A stretch of DNA of 47,283 bases from Actinomycetes bacterium. Lineage in GTDB: Bacteria; Actinomycetota; Acidimicrobiia; IMCC26256; Chersky-534. Below are positions 19,097 to 27,937 of this stretch, piece after piece. The stretch covers positions 1 to 47,283 of the forward strand of contig JAODBH010000081.1 of the NCBI GenBank assembly GCA_025463865.1, written 5' to 3'. Every line of letters begins with the position of its first letter. Within the stretch, counting starts at the first letter, position 1. The notes below the pieces were generated by a model. It searched no databases, was not told where the DNA came from, and saw only the letters and a program-made list of their open reading frames with translations. The translations under genes were made by a program, and so were the position numbers.

Positions 19097-21391
19097 CTAT
19101 GTCGCGAGGCGGTCGCCGATGATGCCCGACCGCTCGAGCGCGTCGAGCTCGTCGTCGCCGACGCCGATGGCGGCGAAGACCTCGTGGTTGTGCTGGCCGA
19201 GGGTCGGGGCGGGACGCTGCAGCCAGCGTTCGACCCCGCTCATCCGGAACGGCAGACCCGGCATCCCTCGCGCTCCGGTCACCGGGTGGTCCTCGATCTC
19301 GAAGAGGCCCCGATGCACGAGCTGGGGATTGGCGGCCAGGTCGCGTGGGGCGATCACCGTGGCGGCGGCGACGCCGACCTCGATCAACCGGTCGGCGAGA
19401 TCGTCGGACGACCAGGCCACGGTCAGCTCCGCGAGGCGCGCGTCCCACCCGTCGACGTCCGCCACCTGCGCGAGGCCGGGATCGCCGAGCACGCGCGCGA
19501 CGCGCTGCCACTCGTCCTCACCGTCGGCCGCGATCGCGACCCAGCGGTCGTCGCCCGCACCCGGATAGACGCCCTGACGCATCGACGGCACCGGGCTGCG
19601 GTTGCCCGCCCGGGTCCCCGTCGCCCCGGTCAGCTGGTGCTCGATGACGAGCGACGCCGCCGCGTTGAGCACCGCCTCCACCATGGTCGACTCGACCATC
19701 ACGCCTTCGCCGCCTGTCTCCCGCGCCACGAGGGCGATCATCGTGGCGTACGTCGCGTGCAGCCCGGCGATGGGATCGCCCGCGCCGCCGACCAGGGTGG
19801 GTTTCCCGTCGGGCCAACCGGTCGCCCACGCGAGGCCGGTCAGCGACTCCATCGTCTGGGCGAAGCCCGGGTGGTCGCGCCACGGGCCGTCGAGCCCGAA
19901 TGCCGGCATGCGCACGAGGTTGAGCGACGGGTTCAGCTCGTGGAGCCGGTCCCAGCCGAGGTCGAACTGCTCCATGACGCGTGGTGTGTAGTTCTCGATG
20001 ACCACGTCGGCGGTCGCGATCAGCTGGAGCGCGAGGTCGCGCCCCTCGGGCCGGGTGAGGTCGATGGTGATCCCGCGCTTGTTCGTGTTCGCCGCGTGGG
20101 CCAGAGGGCCCCACTCCGCCCAGAGCGGGTCCGTCGGCGTCTTCGGTCCCGCCAGTCGCATGAGGTCGGGTCGCTTCACCGATTCGACCTTGATCACGTC
20201 GGCGCCGAGGCTGCCGAGCACCTGCGCCGCGCACGGTCCCGCCCACCAGGCGGTGAGGTCGACCACGCGCACACCGTCGAGCGGGAGACGGGCGGGCCCG
20301 GGCCCGGCCGCGGGACGCGGCGGCCATTCGACCGAGCCGTCGTCGGCGGCCGGCTCGGGGACCGGCCTGAACCCGGGCCGCTCCCTGCCGCTCAGCCGGT
20401 AGGGCACGCGCGGCTGCCGGAACCGGCCGCCGGGATGCTCGACGAAGACCCCGCGCTCGGCGAACTGGGGAAAGCCCATGATTGTGGACGGGTCCAGGAC
20501 CGGAGCGACCGGGATCCGCATGACGCTGGCCTCCTCCATGACCTCGGCCGACGACCGCGGCTGCGTGTAGGCGTGCGCCATGGCCCAGAACTTCTCGCGG
20601 TGATTGAAGCGCGGGCCCGCGCGGACGTAGTCCTTGTCGTCCGCGAGCTCGGGCCGTCCGATCAACACCGCGAAGTCGCTGAACTGCTGCGCGCTGTTGG
20701 TCGTGAAGCACACGTAGCCGTCGGCGGTCGGCTCGATCGACGGCACCTCGATCCGGCGGAGGCTCGCGAACGGCGGTGTGCTGCCGGCCGCGGCGGCGAA
20801 CTCGGCGAACACCGAGGGGAACGTCACCATCCCGATCGCCATGCAATCGAAGACGGCGACGTCGACGTGCCTCCCGACGCCGGAGCTGCGGGCCCCCATC
20901 CACGCCGCGAGCGCGCCGACCGCGGCGTAGCTCCCCGCCTGCCACTCACCGATACCGCCGCCGGCCGCGAGCGGCGGCCGGTCGGGCAATCCCCGTCCGC
21001 CGGTCGAACCGCACGAGGCCTGCATCGTGAACTCGGTCGCAGGGCGTCCCACCCACGGACCCGAGAGCCCGAACGGCGTGATCGAGACGACCACGAGCGC
21101 GGGGTTGCGCGCTCGGGCCGCGTCGACGTCGAAGCCCGCGTCCGCGACCACGATGTCGGCCCGCTCGACGAGATCGACGGCCGCGTCCTCGCTCACCGAG
21201 CGCTTCGACGTGTGCAGGAAGTCGAACCGCCCGGGATCGACGCGTCGTTCGTCCGCCCCGGTCGCAGGCTCCACCACGACGACGTCGGCACCTGCGTCCG
21301 CCAGCAGCTTGGTGCAGTACGGACCGGCGGTACCGCACGTGAGGTCGACCACCCGAACGCCGTCGAGCACCGGCCGGGGCGCGTCGGCCAC
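19097..21391 (-). CDS. Tandem (two-domain) CaiB/BaiF CoA-transferase
   Basis: This 764-residue protein contains two family III CoA-transferase modules. The first starts at LDGVRVVDLTCGTAGPYCTKLLADAGADVVVVEP and the second, near residue 375, at LDGVRVVDLTAWWAGPCAAQVLGSLGADVIKVES. Single family members are about 400 residues and dimerise as interlocked rings, so this gene fuses two subunits. The start is GTG at 21391, four bases after the DUF35 gene stop, giving an operon of thiolase, DUF35 protein and CoA-transferase. The acyl substrate is unknown. Confidence 0.9.
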   Translation of the reverse strand: MADAPRPVLDGVRVVDLTCGTAGPYCTKLLADAGADVVVVEPATGADERRVDPGRFDFLHTSKRSVSEDAAVDLVERADIVVADAGFDVDAARARNPALVVVSITPFGLSGPWVGRPATEFTMQASCGSTGGRGLPDRPPLAAGGGIGEWQAGSYAAVGALAAWMGARSSGVGRHVDVAVFDCMAIGMVTFPSVFAEFAAAAGSTPPFASLRRIEVPSIEPTADGYVCFTTNSAQQFSDFAVLIGRPELADDKDYVRAGPRFNHREKFWAMAHAYTQPRSSAEVMEEASVMRIPVAPVLDPSTIMGFPQFAERGVFVEHPGGRFRQPRVPYRLSGRERPGFRPVPEPAADDGSVEWPPRPAAGPGPARLPLDGVRVVDLTAWWAGPCAAQVLGSLGADVIKVESVKRPDLMRLAGPKTPTDPLWAEWGPLAHAANTNKRGITIDLTRPEGRDLALQLIATADVVIENYTPRVMEQFDLGWDRLHELNPSLNLVRMPAFGLDGPWRDHPGFAQTMESLTGLAWATGWPDGKPTLVGGAGDPIAGLHATYATMIALVARETGGEGVMVESTMVEAVLNAAASLVIEHQLTGATGTRAGNRSPVPSMRQGVYPGAGDDRWVAIAADGEDEWQRVARVLGDPGLAQVADVDGWDARLAELTVAWSSDDLADRLIEVGVAAATVIAPRDLAANPQLVHRGLFEIEDHPVTGARGMPGLPFRMSGVERWLQRPAPTLGQHNHEVFAAIGVGDDELDALERSGIIGDRLAT

Positions 21392-21395
21392 CGGC

Positions 21396-21818
21396 TCAGC
21401 CCCCGATCGGCCGGAAGTACGGGAGGGTCACACCGTCGTCGAGATGGTGGAACACGACCTCGACCGCGAGGTCGGGCGCCACCTCGTCGTGGTCGCAGCC
21501 CACCAGGTTCGAGAGCATCTGCCAGCCTTCCTCGACGTCGACCACGATCGGCACGTACGGAACCACGAACTCGGGAGTCTGCGGCCGCCACACGGTGGTC
21601 CAGCTGTAGACGATCCCGCGACCGGTGCTGACCTCCCACGTGAGCTCGTCGCTCCCGCAACGCGAGCACACGAGCGCCGGCGTGTGGGTCGCGCCCCGGC
21701 ACGCCCCGCACCGCTGGAACCGCAACTCGTGGAGGCCGAGCCCGTCCCAGAACGGTTGCGAGAGGCTCGACGGCTTCGGCCGCGGGATCGCACCGGTCTG
21801 CGGAACCAGCAGGGTCAT
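21396..21818 (-). CDS. DUF35 zinc-ribbon/OB-fold protein
   Basis: This 140-residue protein has a rubredoxin-like zinc ribbon with two CxxC pairs (CGAC at 37-40 and CSRC at 51-54). An OB fold follows, with GRGIVYSWTTVWRPQTPEF and VPIVVDVEEG. Such proteins form complexes with SCP2/thiolase-like partners and acyl-CoA hydratases (compare ChsH2 in steroid breakdown). The ATG overlaps the thiolase stop by four bases, so the two are made together. Confidence 0.9.
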   Translation of the reverse strand: MTLLVPQTGAIPRPKPSSLSQPFWDGLGLHELRFQRCGACRGATHTPALVCSRCGSDELTWEVSTGRGIVYSWTTVWRPQTPEFVVPYVPIVVDVEEGWQMLSNLVGCDHDEVAPDLAVEVVFHHLDDGVTLPYFRPIGG

Positions 21819-22996
21819 GTCGCGTCCTTCCCGAGCAGCAGCACGTCGGTGAACAGCGCGCCCGATCCGCCGTTGCTGCACATGGCGACCTCGGCACCGT
21901 CGACCTGACTGCTCGCACACGCGCCGCGGAGCTGTTCGACGCCGCGGGCGACCCGCTGCAGCAGCTGGGGCTGGGAGCCGGCGTGACTGAACGACATCGT
22001 CCCGCCGTCGGTGGTGACCGGGAAGCGGCCGCCCGGCCCGATGGTGCCGTCGAGCACGAAGTCTCCGCCTTCGCCCTCCTTGCAGAAGCCGAACGCCTCG
22101 AACTGGCGGATGATCTCGAAGCTGAACGGGTCGTAGAACTCGCACACGTCGACGTCGTCGGGGCTCAGCCCGCACATGGCGAACGCCTGCTCCGCGGCGC
22201 GCCGACCGACCCAACCGTTCACGAAGGTCGGGTCGCGCCGCCCGCCCAGATCGAACGTGGGCGGGTTCTGGTACGACGGTCCGTAGTAGTCGATACCTCC
22301 ACCGAGCACGTAGACGGGCGGTCGCGCGAGATCCCGCGCGATGTCGGCGTGGGCCAGCACCAACGCGCACCCGCCCTCCGACGTCGTCGAGCAATCCAGC
22401 AGATGGAACGGATCTGCGATCATCCGGCTGTCGAGGATGTCCTGAGGCGTGAACGGTCCCCGCCCGGAGTACACGGCGTCGGGGTTGGCCGATCCGTTGT
22501 TGCGGATCGTGGCGGCCACCGTGGCCAGCGACTCGGGCCGGGTGCCGAACGTGAGCATGTGCCGCCGCGCGATCAACGCGAACTCCGCCGCCGTGAACAT
22601 CCCGAACGGGGCGACGAACTCGTTGCCGGGCCGGGTCCACGGCGCGGTCGACTCGCGCTGCGTGTACGCGCCGGCCGAGCCCGACGGGATCAGGACGATC
22701 GACGCCAGGCCGGTGGCGATCGCGGCCGCCGCCTCCAGCACCGCAGGGATGCCGAGGCCGGACGGCGACTTCCACACCGGCCCGATCCGGTGCTGGTAGA
22801 CGAACTCCGCGGCAACGTTGCCGCCCGTCACGCCGTCGACATCGAGCGGGGTCAGGCCGGCGTCGGCGATCGCACCCAGCGCCGCCTCCATCGTGACCGT
22901 GCGGGAGTCGTATCCCTCCAGCACCCGGGCCTGGCGGGTGTTGTGCACGCCGACGACGGCGACCTCTCGGAACGGATGCTTCGGCGACGTGGTCAT
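21815..22996 (-). CDS. Thiolase-like (lipid-transfer/SCP-x type) protein
   Basis: This 393-residue thiolase-fold protein opens with EVAVVGVHNTRQARVLEGYDSRTV and TPLDVDGVTGG. Its later motifs are CGLSPDDVDVCEFYDPFSFEIIRQFE and GGTMSFSHAGSQPQ. This is the non-canonical SCP-x group that works with a DUF35 partner on sterol or fatty acyl-CoA and may run as an aldolase rather than a thiolase. It lies 57 bases downstream of hypB on the same strand, so read-through from the hydrogenase operon is possible, but its role appears unrelated. Confidence 0.85.
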   Translation of the reverse strand: MTTSPKHPFREVAVVGVHNTRQARVLEGYDSRTVTMEAALGAIADAGLTPLDVDGVTGGNVAAEFVYQHRIGPVWKSPSGLGIPAVLEAAAAIATGLASIVLIPSGSAGAYTQRESTAPWTRPGNEFVAPFGMFTAAEFALIARRHMLTFGTRPESLATVAATIRNNGSANPDAVYSGRGPFTPQDILDSRMIADPFHLLDCSTTSEGGCALVLAHADIARDLARPPVYVLGGGIDYYGPSYQNPPTFDLGGRRDPTFVNGWVGRRAAEQAFAMCGLSPDDVDVCEFYDPFSFEIIRQFEAFGFCKEGEGGDFVLDGTIGPGGRFPVTTDGGTMSFSHAGSQPQLLQRVARGVEQLRGACASSQVDGAEVAMCSNGGSGALFTDVLLLGKDAT

Positions 22997-23053
22997 CGGG
23001 GCCGGATGTTAGAGGCGGGAGCAGGCCCTCACACGACCGGCGCGGGGGACGGC

Positions 23054-23890
23054 TCAGGTTCGGGCTGCGGGTGCGGACGGGACGAGGCCGCAGAGCCAGT
23101 CGAACCAGACCGCGACGCCCTCGCCGGTCTTGGCGCTGACCTGGATCACCGTGGCATCCGGGTTCACATCCCGGAGGTTGGCGAGGAACCGGTCGAGGTC
23201 GAAGTCGAGGTACGGCAACAGGTCGACCTTGTTGACGACCACCACGTCGGCGACCCGGAACATCACGGGGTACTTGAGCGGCTTCTCCTCGCCCTCGGTG
23301 ACCGAGAAGATCATCGCCCGGGCGTCCTCGCCCACGTCGAACTCGGCCGGGCAGACGAGGTTGCCCACGTTCTCGATCACCAGCAGGTCGAGCGCGCGCA
23401 GCGGGAGGCGGGTCAGACCGGAGCGGACCATCACCGCGTCGAGGTGGCACTCGCCACCGAAGCCCGCACTCGTGTTCACCAGCGCGACCGCGGCGGCGTG
23501 CCCCTCGAGCAGGTCGGCGTCGATGCTGGTGGCGATGTCGCCTTCGAGCACCCCGATCCGGAGGCGGTCCTCGAGCGCGATGAGCGTGCTGCGCAGCAAC
23601 GTGGTCTTGCCCGCCCCGGGCGACGACATGACGTTGACCGTCCGCACACCCGCCTCGGCCAGGTCGCGTCGGTTCGCCGCCGCGATCCGGTCGTTCTCCG
23701 ACAGCAGCGCCTCCAGCACCTCCACCCGGGTCGACCCGGTCTCGAGATACCCGGTGTGGTCACCGACGTCGCGGGCATGCTCCTCGATGTGATGGCCCTC
23801 GAGGTGATGGCCCTCGAGGTGATCGTCCTCGAGGTGATCGTGATCGTGGCGGTGCACCGTGCCGTCGGCGTGGTGGTGGAACCGACCCAT
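23054..23890 (-). CDS. hypB: Hydrogenase nickel-insertion GTPase HypB, His-rich N-terminus
   Basis: This 278-residue protein supplies GTP-driven nickel delivery to the hydrogenase large subunit. The first 38 residues are rich in His, Asp and Glu (HHHADGTVHRHDHDHLEDD), a nickel-storage stretch made by a 15-base tandem repeat. GTPase motifs are SSPGAGKTTLL (P-loop, about 89-99), IENVGNLVCP and NKVDLLPY. The metal-site Cys-His is GGECHLD near 148. The ATG shares one base with the hypA stop. It is the last gene of the hydrogenase run. Confidence 0.96.
   Translation of the reverse strand: MGRFHHHADGTVHRHDHDHLEDDHLEGHHLEGHHIEEHARDVGDHTGYLETGSTRVEVLEALLSENDRIAAANRRDLAEAGVRTVNVMSSPGAGKTTLLRSTLIALEDRLRIGVLEGDIATSIDADLLEGHAAAVALVNTSAGFGGECHLDAVMVRSGLTRLPLRALDLLVIENVGNLVCPAEFDVGEDARAMIFSVTEGEEKPLKYPVMFRVADVVVVNKVDLLPYLDFDLDRFLANLRDVNPDATVIQVSAKTGEGVAVWFDWLCGLVPSAPAART
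23783..23842. repeat. Four tandem 15-base repeats inside hypB
   Basis: Four head-to-tail copies of a 15-mer start at 23783, 23798, 23813 and 23828 with the form CTCGAGGTGATSGYS; the first copy has T for G at its seventh base. Each copy encodes five residues of the HLEGH/HLEDD type on the opposite strand. This looks like repeat expansion that lengthened the His-rich metal-binding arm of HypB. Slippage could change the copy number without shifting frame. Confidence 0.8.
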
Positions 23891-24231
23891 CAGGCAACCT
23901 CCATGACGTCGATCGAATCGATCAGGAACTCGTCGCCGCTCACCAGGGTCACGTCGTGCCCGTGGCACGCGTGGCAGACGAGGATCGGGAGGTCGAGCGT
24001 CGACATCTCCGCGCAGTCGTTGCACGCCACGACCGCGGGGACGTGCTCGACGAGCAGCTCGGTCCCGTCGAGAGCGCTGCCTTCGGTGAGCAGCGTCCAG
24101 GAGAACCGCAGCGACTCCGGAACGACCTGCCGCAGGTGGCCGATGCGGACCCGGACCCGGGTCACGTGCCGACCGTCGGCGTGGCGCTCGACGCTGGCTG
24201 CGATCGCCTGGCTCAACGCGAGCTCGTGCAC
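23890..24231 (-). CDS. hypA: Nickel metallochaperone HypA
   Basis: This 113-residue protein passes nickel to HypB and the large subunit. Start GTG at 24231 gives the required MHE N-terminus, whose His2 binds nickel. The zinc site has CNDC (near 70) and CHAC (near 87). The end, GDEFLIDSIDVMEVA, matches the family. It lies four bases after hypD and overlaps hypB by one base. Confidence 0.95.
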   Translation of the reverse strand: MHELALSQAIAASVERHADGRHVTRVRVRIGHLRQVVPESLRFSWTLLTEGSALDGTELLVEHVPAVVACNDCAEMSTLDLPILVCHACHGHDVTLVSGDEFLIDSIDVMEVA

Positions 24232-24235
24232 GCCG

Positions 24236-25357
24236 TCACCGCCTCAGCGCCACCGCGGCTTCGCGGTGGAGCCGCCCGAAGTTGTAATAGGCCGCGCACG
24301 CGCCCTCCGACGACACCATGCAGGTGCCGATCGGCGTCTGCGGGGTGCACGCGGTGCCGAAGACCTTGCACTCCCACGGCTTGATGACACCCTTGAGCAC
24401 CTCGCCGCACTGGCACGCCTTGGGATCCGCAACCCGCACGCCGGGTATCGCGTAGCGCCGCTCCGCGTCCCACGCCGCGAACTCCGGCCGGAGCTGGAGC
24501 GCGCTCTGGCTGATGAAGCCCAGGCCCCGCCACTCGAAGTGGGGCCGGAGCTCGAACGTCTCGGCCATGACCGCGAGCGCGCGCGGGTTCCCTTCTTCGC
24601 GCACCGCGCGCGTGTACTGGTTCTCGACCTCGCACCGGCCGGAGCGGATCTGCTCGAGCAGCATGGTGATCGCGGCGAGCACGTCGAGGGGCTCGAACCC
24701 CGCGGTGACGAGCGGCTTGCCGTAGCGTTCGGGCACGAAGCGGTACGGGCGCTGGCCGATCACGGTCGAGACGTGTCCGGGTCCGATGAAGCCGTCGAGC
24801 CGGAGGTCGGGCGAGTCGAGGATCGCCTTCACCGGCGGCACGATGGTCACGTGGTTGCAGAAGACGTCGAAGTTGCCGACGTCGAGCTCGCGGGCCCGGA
24901 GCAACGTCAACGCGGTCGACGGGGCGGTCGTCTCGAACCCGACCGCGAAGAACACGACCCGCCGGTCGGGCTCGTCGATCGCGATGCGCAGCGCGTCGAG
25001 CGGCGAGTAGACCACCCGCACGTCGGCACCGCGCGCCTTCGACTCGAGCAGCGTCCCGTGGCTGCCCGGCACGCGCATCATGTCGCCGAACGCGGTGAAC
25101 GTGACGCCGGGCTGCTCGGCGACCGCGATCGCGTCGTCGACCCGCCCCATTGGGATCACGCACACGGGGCAGCCGGGTCCGTGGACCAGCTCGACGCCCT
25201 CCGGAAGGATGTGCTCGATCCCGTGCCGGTAGATCGCGTGGGTGTGCCCGCCGCAGACCTCCATGAACTTGAAGCGGTCGTCACCCGCGAGCACGCGGAT
25301 CCGGTCGAGCAACGTGCGGGCGGCGACCGGGTCCCGGTATTCGTCCACGAATCGCAT
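24236..25357 (-). CDS. hypD: Hydrogenase Fe-cofactor assembly protein HypD
   Basis: This 373-residue scaffold, with HypC, holds Fe while CN and CO are added. It has the family signatures MEVCGGHTHAIYRHG, GPGCPVCVIP, FTAFGDMMRVPGSHG and GFETTAPSTA. The C-terminal [4Fe-4S] region runs CQCGEVLKG to WECKVFGTACTPQTP and SSEGACAAYY. The start at ATG 25357 (MRFVDEYRDP) is the usual one, 11 bases after hypE. Confidence 0.97.
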   Translation of the reverse strand: MRFVDEYRDPVAARTLLDRIRVLAGDDRFKFMEVCGGHTHAIYRHGIEHILPEGVELVHGPGCPVCVIPMGRVDDAIAVAEQPGVTFTAFGDMMRVPGSHGTLLESKARGADVRVVYSPLDALRIAIDEPDRRVVFFAVGFETTAPSTALTLLRARELDVGNFDVFCNHVTIVPPVKAILDSPDLRLDGFIGPGHVSTVIGQRPYRFVPERYGKPLVTAGFEPLDVLAAITMLLEQIRSGRCEVENQYTRAVREEGNPRALAVMAETFELRPHFEWRGLGFISQSALQLRPEFAAWDAERRYAIPGVRVADPKACQCGEVLKGVIKPWECKVFGTACTPQTPIGTCMVSSEGACAAYYNFGRLHREAAVALRR

Positions 25358-25368
25358 GGGTGCTCCTC

Positions 25369-26508
25369 TCAGCAGATCCGGGGCAGCGGATCCCCCACGA
25401 GCATGTCGATGATGCGGGTGCCGCCGAACGCCGTGACCAGCACGACGATCCCCGGCGGCTCGGAACGGATCTCGCCGATGTGCGCGGCGTCCCTGCCCAA
25501 CGGATGGGTCCGCAGCGTCTCCACCGCGAGGTCCGCGCGGTCGGCCGGGACCACGGCGACGAACTTGCCCTCGTTCGCCACGTAGAGCGGGTCGATCCCC
25601 AAGAGCTCGCACGCGCCGGCGACCGCCGGCCGGACGGGCAGCTCCGCCTCCCGGAGCACGACGGTCAGATCGGTGGTCTGCGCGAGCTCGTTGGCCACGG
25701 TTCCGAGGCCGCCGCGGGTCGCGTCCCGCATCCAGCGCGTGTCGGGCACCTCGTCGAGCAGCAACCCGACCAGGCCGTGGAGCGACGCGGTGTCGGAATC
25801 GATGTCGGCTTCGAGGGCGAGGTCGCCGCGGGCGAGCATGACCGCGATCCCGTGATCGGCGAGGGTGCCGGAGACGATCACCGCGTCACCCGGCTGCACC
25901 GAACGCGTGTCGAGCCGTCGGCCGGCCGGGATAGTGCCGACGCCCGCGGTCGTGATGTAGATGCCGTCGGCCGCACCGTGATCGACGACCTTGGTGTCGC
26001 CGGTGACGATGTCGACGCCGGCCGCGGCCGCGGCGGCGGCCATGTCGGCGACGATGCCGCGCAGCGACTCGATCGGGAAGCCCTCCTCGAGAACGAAGGC
26101 CGCGGAGAGCCCGAGCGGGTCGGCACCCATCATCGCGAGGTCGTTGACCGTGCCGTTGACCGCGAGGTCGCCGACCGAGCCGCCCGGGAAACGCACCGGA
26201 TTGACGACGTAGGAGTCGGTGGTGAAGGCGAGCCGCTCCCCGGAGGGCAGCTCGATCGTCGCGGCATCGGTTCGGGCCGCGAGCGTGTCGTTCCAGAACG
26301 CGGGCATGAACACCGCGTCCAGCAGCGCGGCCGACGACTTGCCGCCGGCGCCGTGGGCCAGGGTGACGAACTCGTCGGGGAGGCGCGGCTTGCGGCGGCG
26401 GAACGCCTCGATCCGCTCGAACACCAGGGCCTCGCGGCTCGGGCCGTCGCGTCCCTGGGGAGTCGGCGTGGCCGGTCGCACGATCTGGCCGGTCGGGGTG
26501 TCGGTCAT
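25369..26508 (-). CDS. hypE: Cyanide-forming protein HypE
   Basis: This 379-residue AIR-synthase-fold protein dehydrates the thiocarbamate on its C-terminal Cys to thiocyanate. The protein ends PRIC, as required. The ATP site includes AFTTDSYVVNPVRFPGG and VGDLAVNGTVNDLAMMGADP. Start ATG 26508 overlaps the SIS-gene stop by four bases (ATGA), so I prefer it to an in-frame ATG 42 bases upstream that would add 14 residues. It accepts carbamoyl from HypF, encoded in the same operon. Confidence 0.96.
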   Translation of the reverse strand: MTDTPTGQIVRPATPTPQGRDGPSREALVFERIEAFRRRKPRLPDEFVTLAHGAGGKSSAALLDAVFMPAFWNDTLAARTDAATIELPSGERLAFTTDSYVVNPVRFPGGSVGDLAVNGTVNDLAMMGADPLGLSAAFVLEEGFPIESLRGIVADMAAAAAAAGVDIVTGDTKVVDHGAADGIYITTAGVGTIPAGRRLDTRSVQPGDAVIVSGTLADHGIAVMLARGDLALEADIDSDTASLHGLVGLLLDEVPDTRWMRDATRGGLGTVANELAQTTDLTVVLREAELPVRPAVAGACELLGIDPLYVANEGKFVAVVPADRADLAVETLRTHPLGRDAAHIGEIRSEPPGIVVLVTAFGGTRIIDMLVGDPLPRIC

Positions 26509-27191
26509 CGCGGGTCCACCTGGTCGAGTCGTCGCTGCACCTGCGTCCACAGCTCGCTCACGAGCGCGTCCTGGGCCTCCTGGATCCGGTGCACGCTGTC
26601 GGACCGCACCACCAAGCAGTGCTCGACGTGTCCGCTCACGGCCATCGACCCGCCGTCGTAGCCCGCGAGCCCCACCGTCGTCAGCCCGATGTCGTGAGCG
26701 GCGGCGAACGCCTCGAGCACGTTGGCGGACCCACCGCTCGTCGACAGGCCGAGCGCGATGTCACCACGGCGCGCGTGGGCCCGGAGCTGGCGGGCGAACA
26801 CGACGTCGAAGCCGACGTCGTTGGCGAGCGCGGTGATCACCGCCCGGTCGTCGTCGAGGCAGATCGACGGCAGCGCGCGCCCGCTCGGCGGGTCGAGGAA
26901 GCGGCTGGTGACCAGGCGCGCGTCGGTGGCGCTGCCGCCGTTTCCGAAGGTGAAGAGCCGGCCGCCGGCGAGGAACGACGAGCACATCGCGGTCGCGGCC
27001 GCGTCGATCATCGCTGCGCAGGCGCGCAACGCGTCGCGGCGGACGGCCTGGCTCTCGGCGATCTTGCGGCGGGCCGAACCGGCCAGCTCCGCCAGCAGCG
27101 ACCCCGCGTCACGCTCCTCCGCGTCGATGAACGGGTACAGAAAGCCCGTCGGCTCGGCCGCTCGCGTGGACTCGCGGGCCCGGTCGCTCAT
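26505..27191 (-). CDS. SIS-domain protein, GmhA-like, in hydrogenase operon
   Basis: This 228-residue sugar-isomerase-fold protein has the phosphosugar motif TFGNGGSATDARLVTSRF (about 76-93) and the second loop LSTSGGSANVLEAF. GmhA isomerises sedoheptulose-7-phosphate, but no heptose genes are nearby and the gene is coupled at both ends by four-base overlaps to hypE and the SIS-HypC fusion. GmhA-like genes recur in actinobacterial hydrogenase operons as I recall, with no proven role. A function in cofactor or ligand synthesis is inference. Confidence 0.8.
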   Translation of the reverse strand: MSDRARESTRAAEPTGFLYPFIDAEERDAGSLLAELAGSARRKIAESQAVRRDALRACAAMIDAAATAMCSSFLAGGRLFTFGNGGSATDARLVTSRFLDPPSGRALPSICLDDDRAVITALANDVGFDVVFARQLRAHARRGDIALGLSTSGGSANVLEAFAAAHDIGLTTVGLAGYDGGSMAVSGHVEHCLVVRSDSVHRIQEAQDALVSELWTQVQRRLDQVDPR

Positions 27192-27937
27192 GGTTCGGCT
27201 CCGTCGACCACCGCGATGGCGACGCCCGCGTGGACGAGCACGAGGTCGCCCGGCTCCACCGGGTCGACCAGCCGCACGTCGATCGACTCGCGACGGCCAC
27301 CCGCCAGGACGTCGGCGTGGGCGTCGTCGGTGACCGCTTCGACCTCCGCCAGCCGGCCTTCGTCCGAGCAGGTGATGCAGACCTCGCCCGCCGGTTCGTC
27401 GACCGGCGCGGTCAGCAGCCCCGGATGCTCGAAGACCACCTGGGTCAGCTCCCAGAGGAGGTGGTAGGCGAGGACGAAGTCGACCGCCTCGCCCGGCACA
27501 CCCGGGCCAGGACCGTGGGCGTCGGGCCCCTGGAGCCAGATGAGGTGGTCAGCCCAGGCGGCCTCGGGGCGGGGACCGGTGCCGAGCCAGATGCTCGTGA
27601 GCCCCCACGCGCCGGCGCGGCGGAGGAGTGGACGGATCCCGGTGGCACGGGTGGTGCCGATCACGATCACCACGTCGCCGGGCCGCGCGAGCACCCGGAC
27701 CCCGGCGACCGGGTCGGCTGCTCCGACGGGAATCGCCGGGAACGCGCGCGTCCCGACGATCACCGGATGCACGAACTCGACCGCGACGTGCTCCGCGTGC
27801 GCCGGCCATTCGGGCGCGACGCACCACAACGTCGCCCCCGCCGCGAACGCCCGGGCCAGGGTCAACGACGCGGCCGCGACCGCGTCGGCGAGGTCGCCGG
27901 CGACCACATCGGTCCCGTTCGACGCCGCGAACGTCAT
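27188..27937 (-). CDS. Fusion protein: SIS-like N-domain with C-terminal HypC/HupF domain
   Basis: The protein has 249 residues. Residues 1-180 form an alpha/beta region with a SIS-like pattern (VVIVIGTTRATGIRPLLRRA), also holding a HAEHVAVEFVHPVIVGTRAFPAIPV strand. Residues 185-249 form a HypC-type beta barrel (VCITCSDEGRL, VEPGDLVLVHAGVAIAVVDG). In free HypC the Fe-binding Cys is residue 2; here the matching Cys is internal at 187, so it cannot follow the N-terminal Met unless the protein is cut. A normal HypC is encoded at 30566. Overlaps with hypF and the SIS gene show tight coupling. Confidence 0.8.
   Translation of the reverse strand: MTFAASNGTDVVAGDLADAVAAASLTLARAFAAGATLWCVAPEWPAHAEHVAVEFVHPVIVGTRAFPAIPVGAADPVAGVRVLARPGDVVIVIGTTRATGIRPLLRRAGAWGLTSIWLGTGPRPEAAWADHLIWLQGPDAHGPGPGVPGEAVDFVLAYHLLWELTQVVFEHPGLLTAPVDEPAGEVCITCSDEGRLAEVEAVTDDAHADVLAGGRRESIDVRLVDPVEPGDLVLVHAGVAIAVVDGAEP

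Noticed and set aside
23783-23842. Short tandem repeats considered as a CRISPR array or iteron origin
   Set aside because: The units are 15 bases with no spacers, lie in frame inside hypB and encode its His-rich arm.
21983-25585. 1200-codon open frame on the plus strand across thiolase, hypB, hypA and hypD
   Set aside because: It spans four well-supported minus-strand genes and shows Arg/His/Asp-rich shadow composition with no domain.
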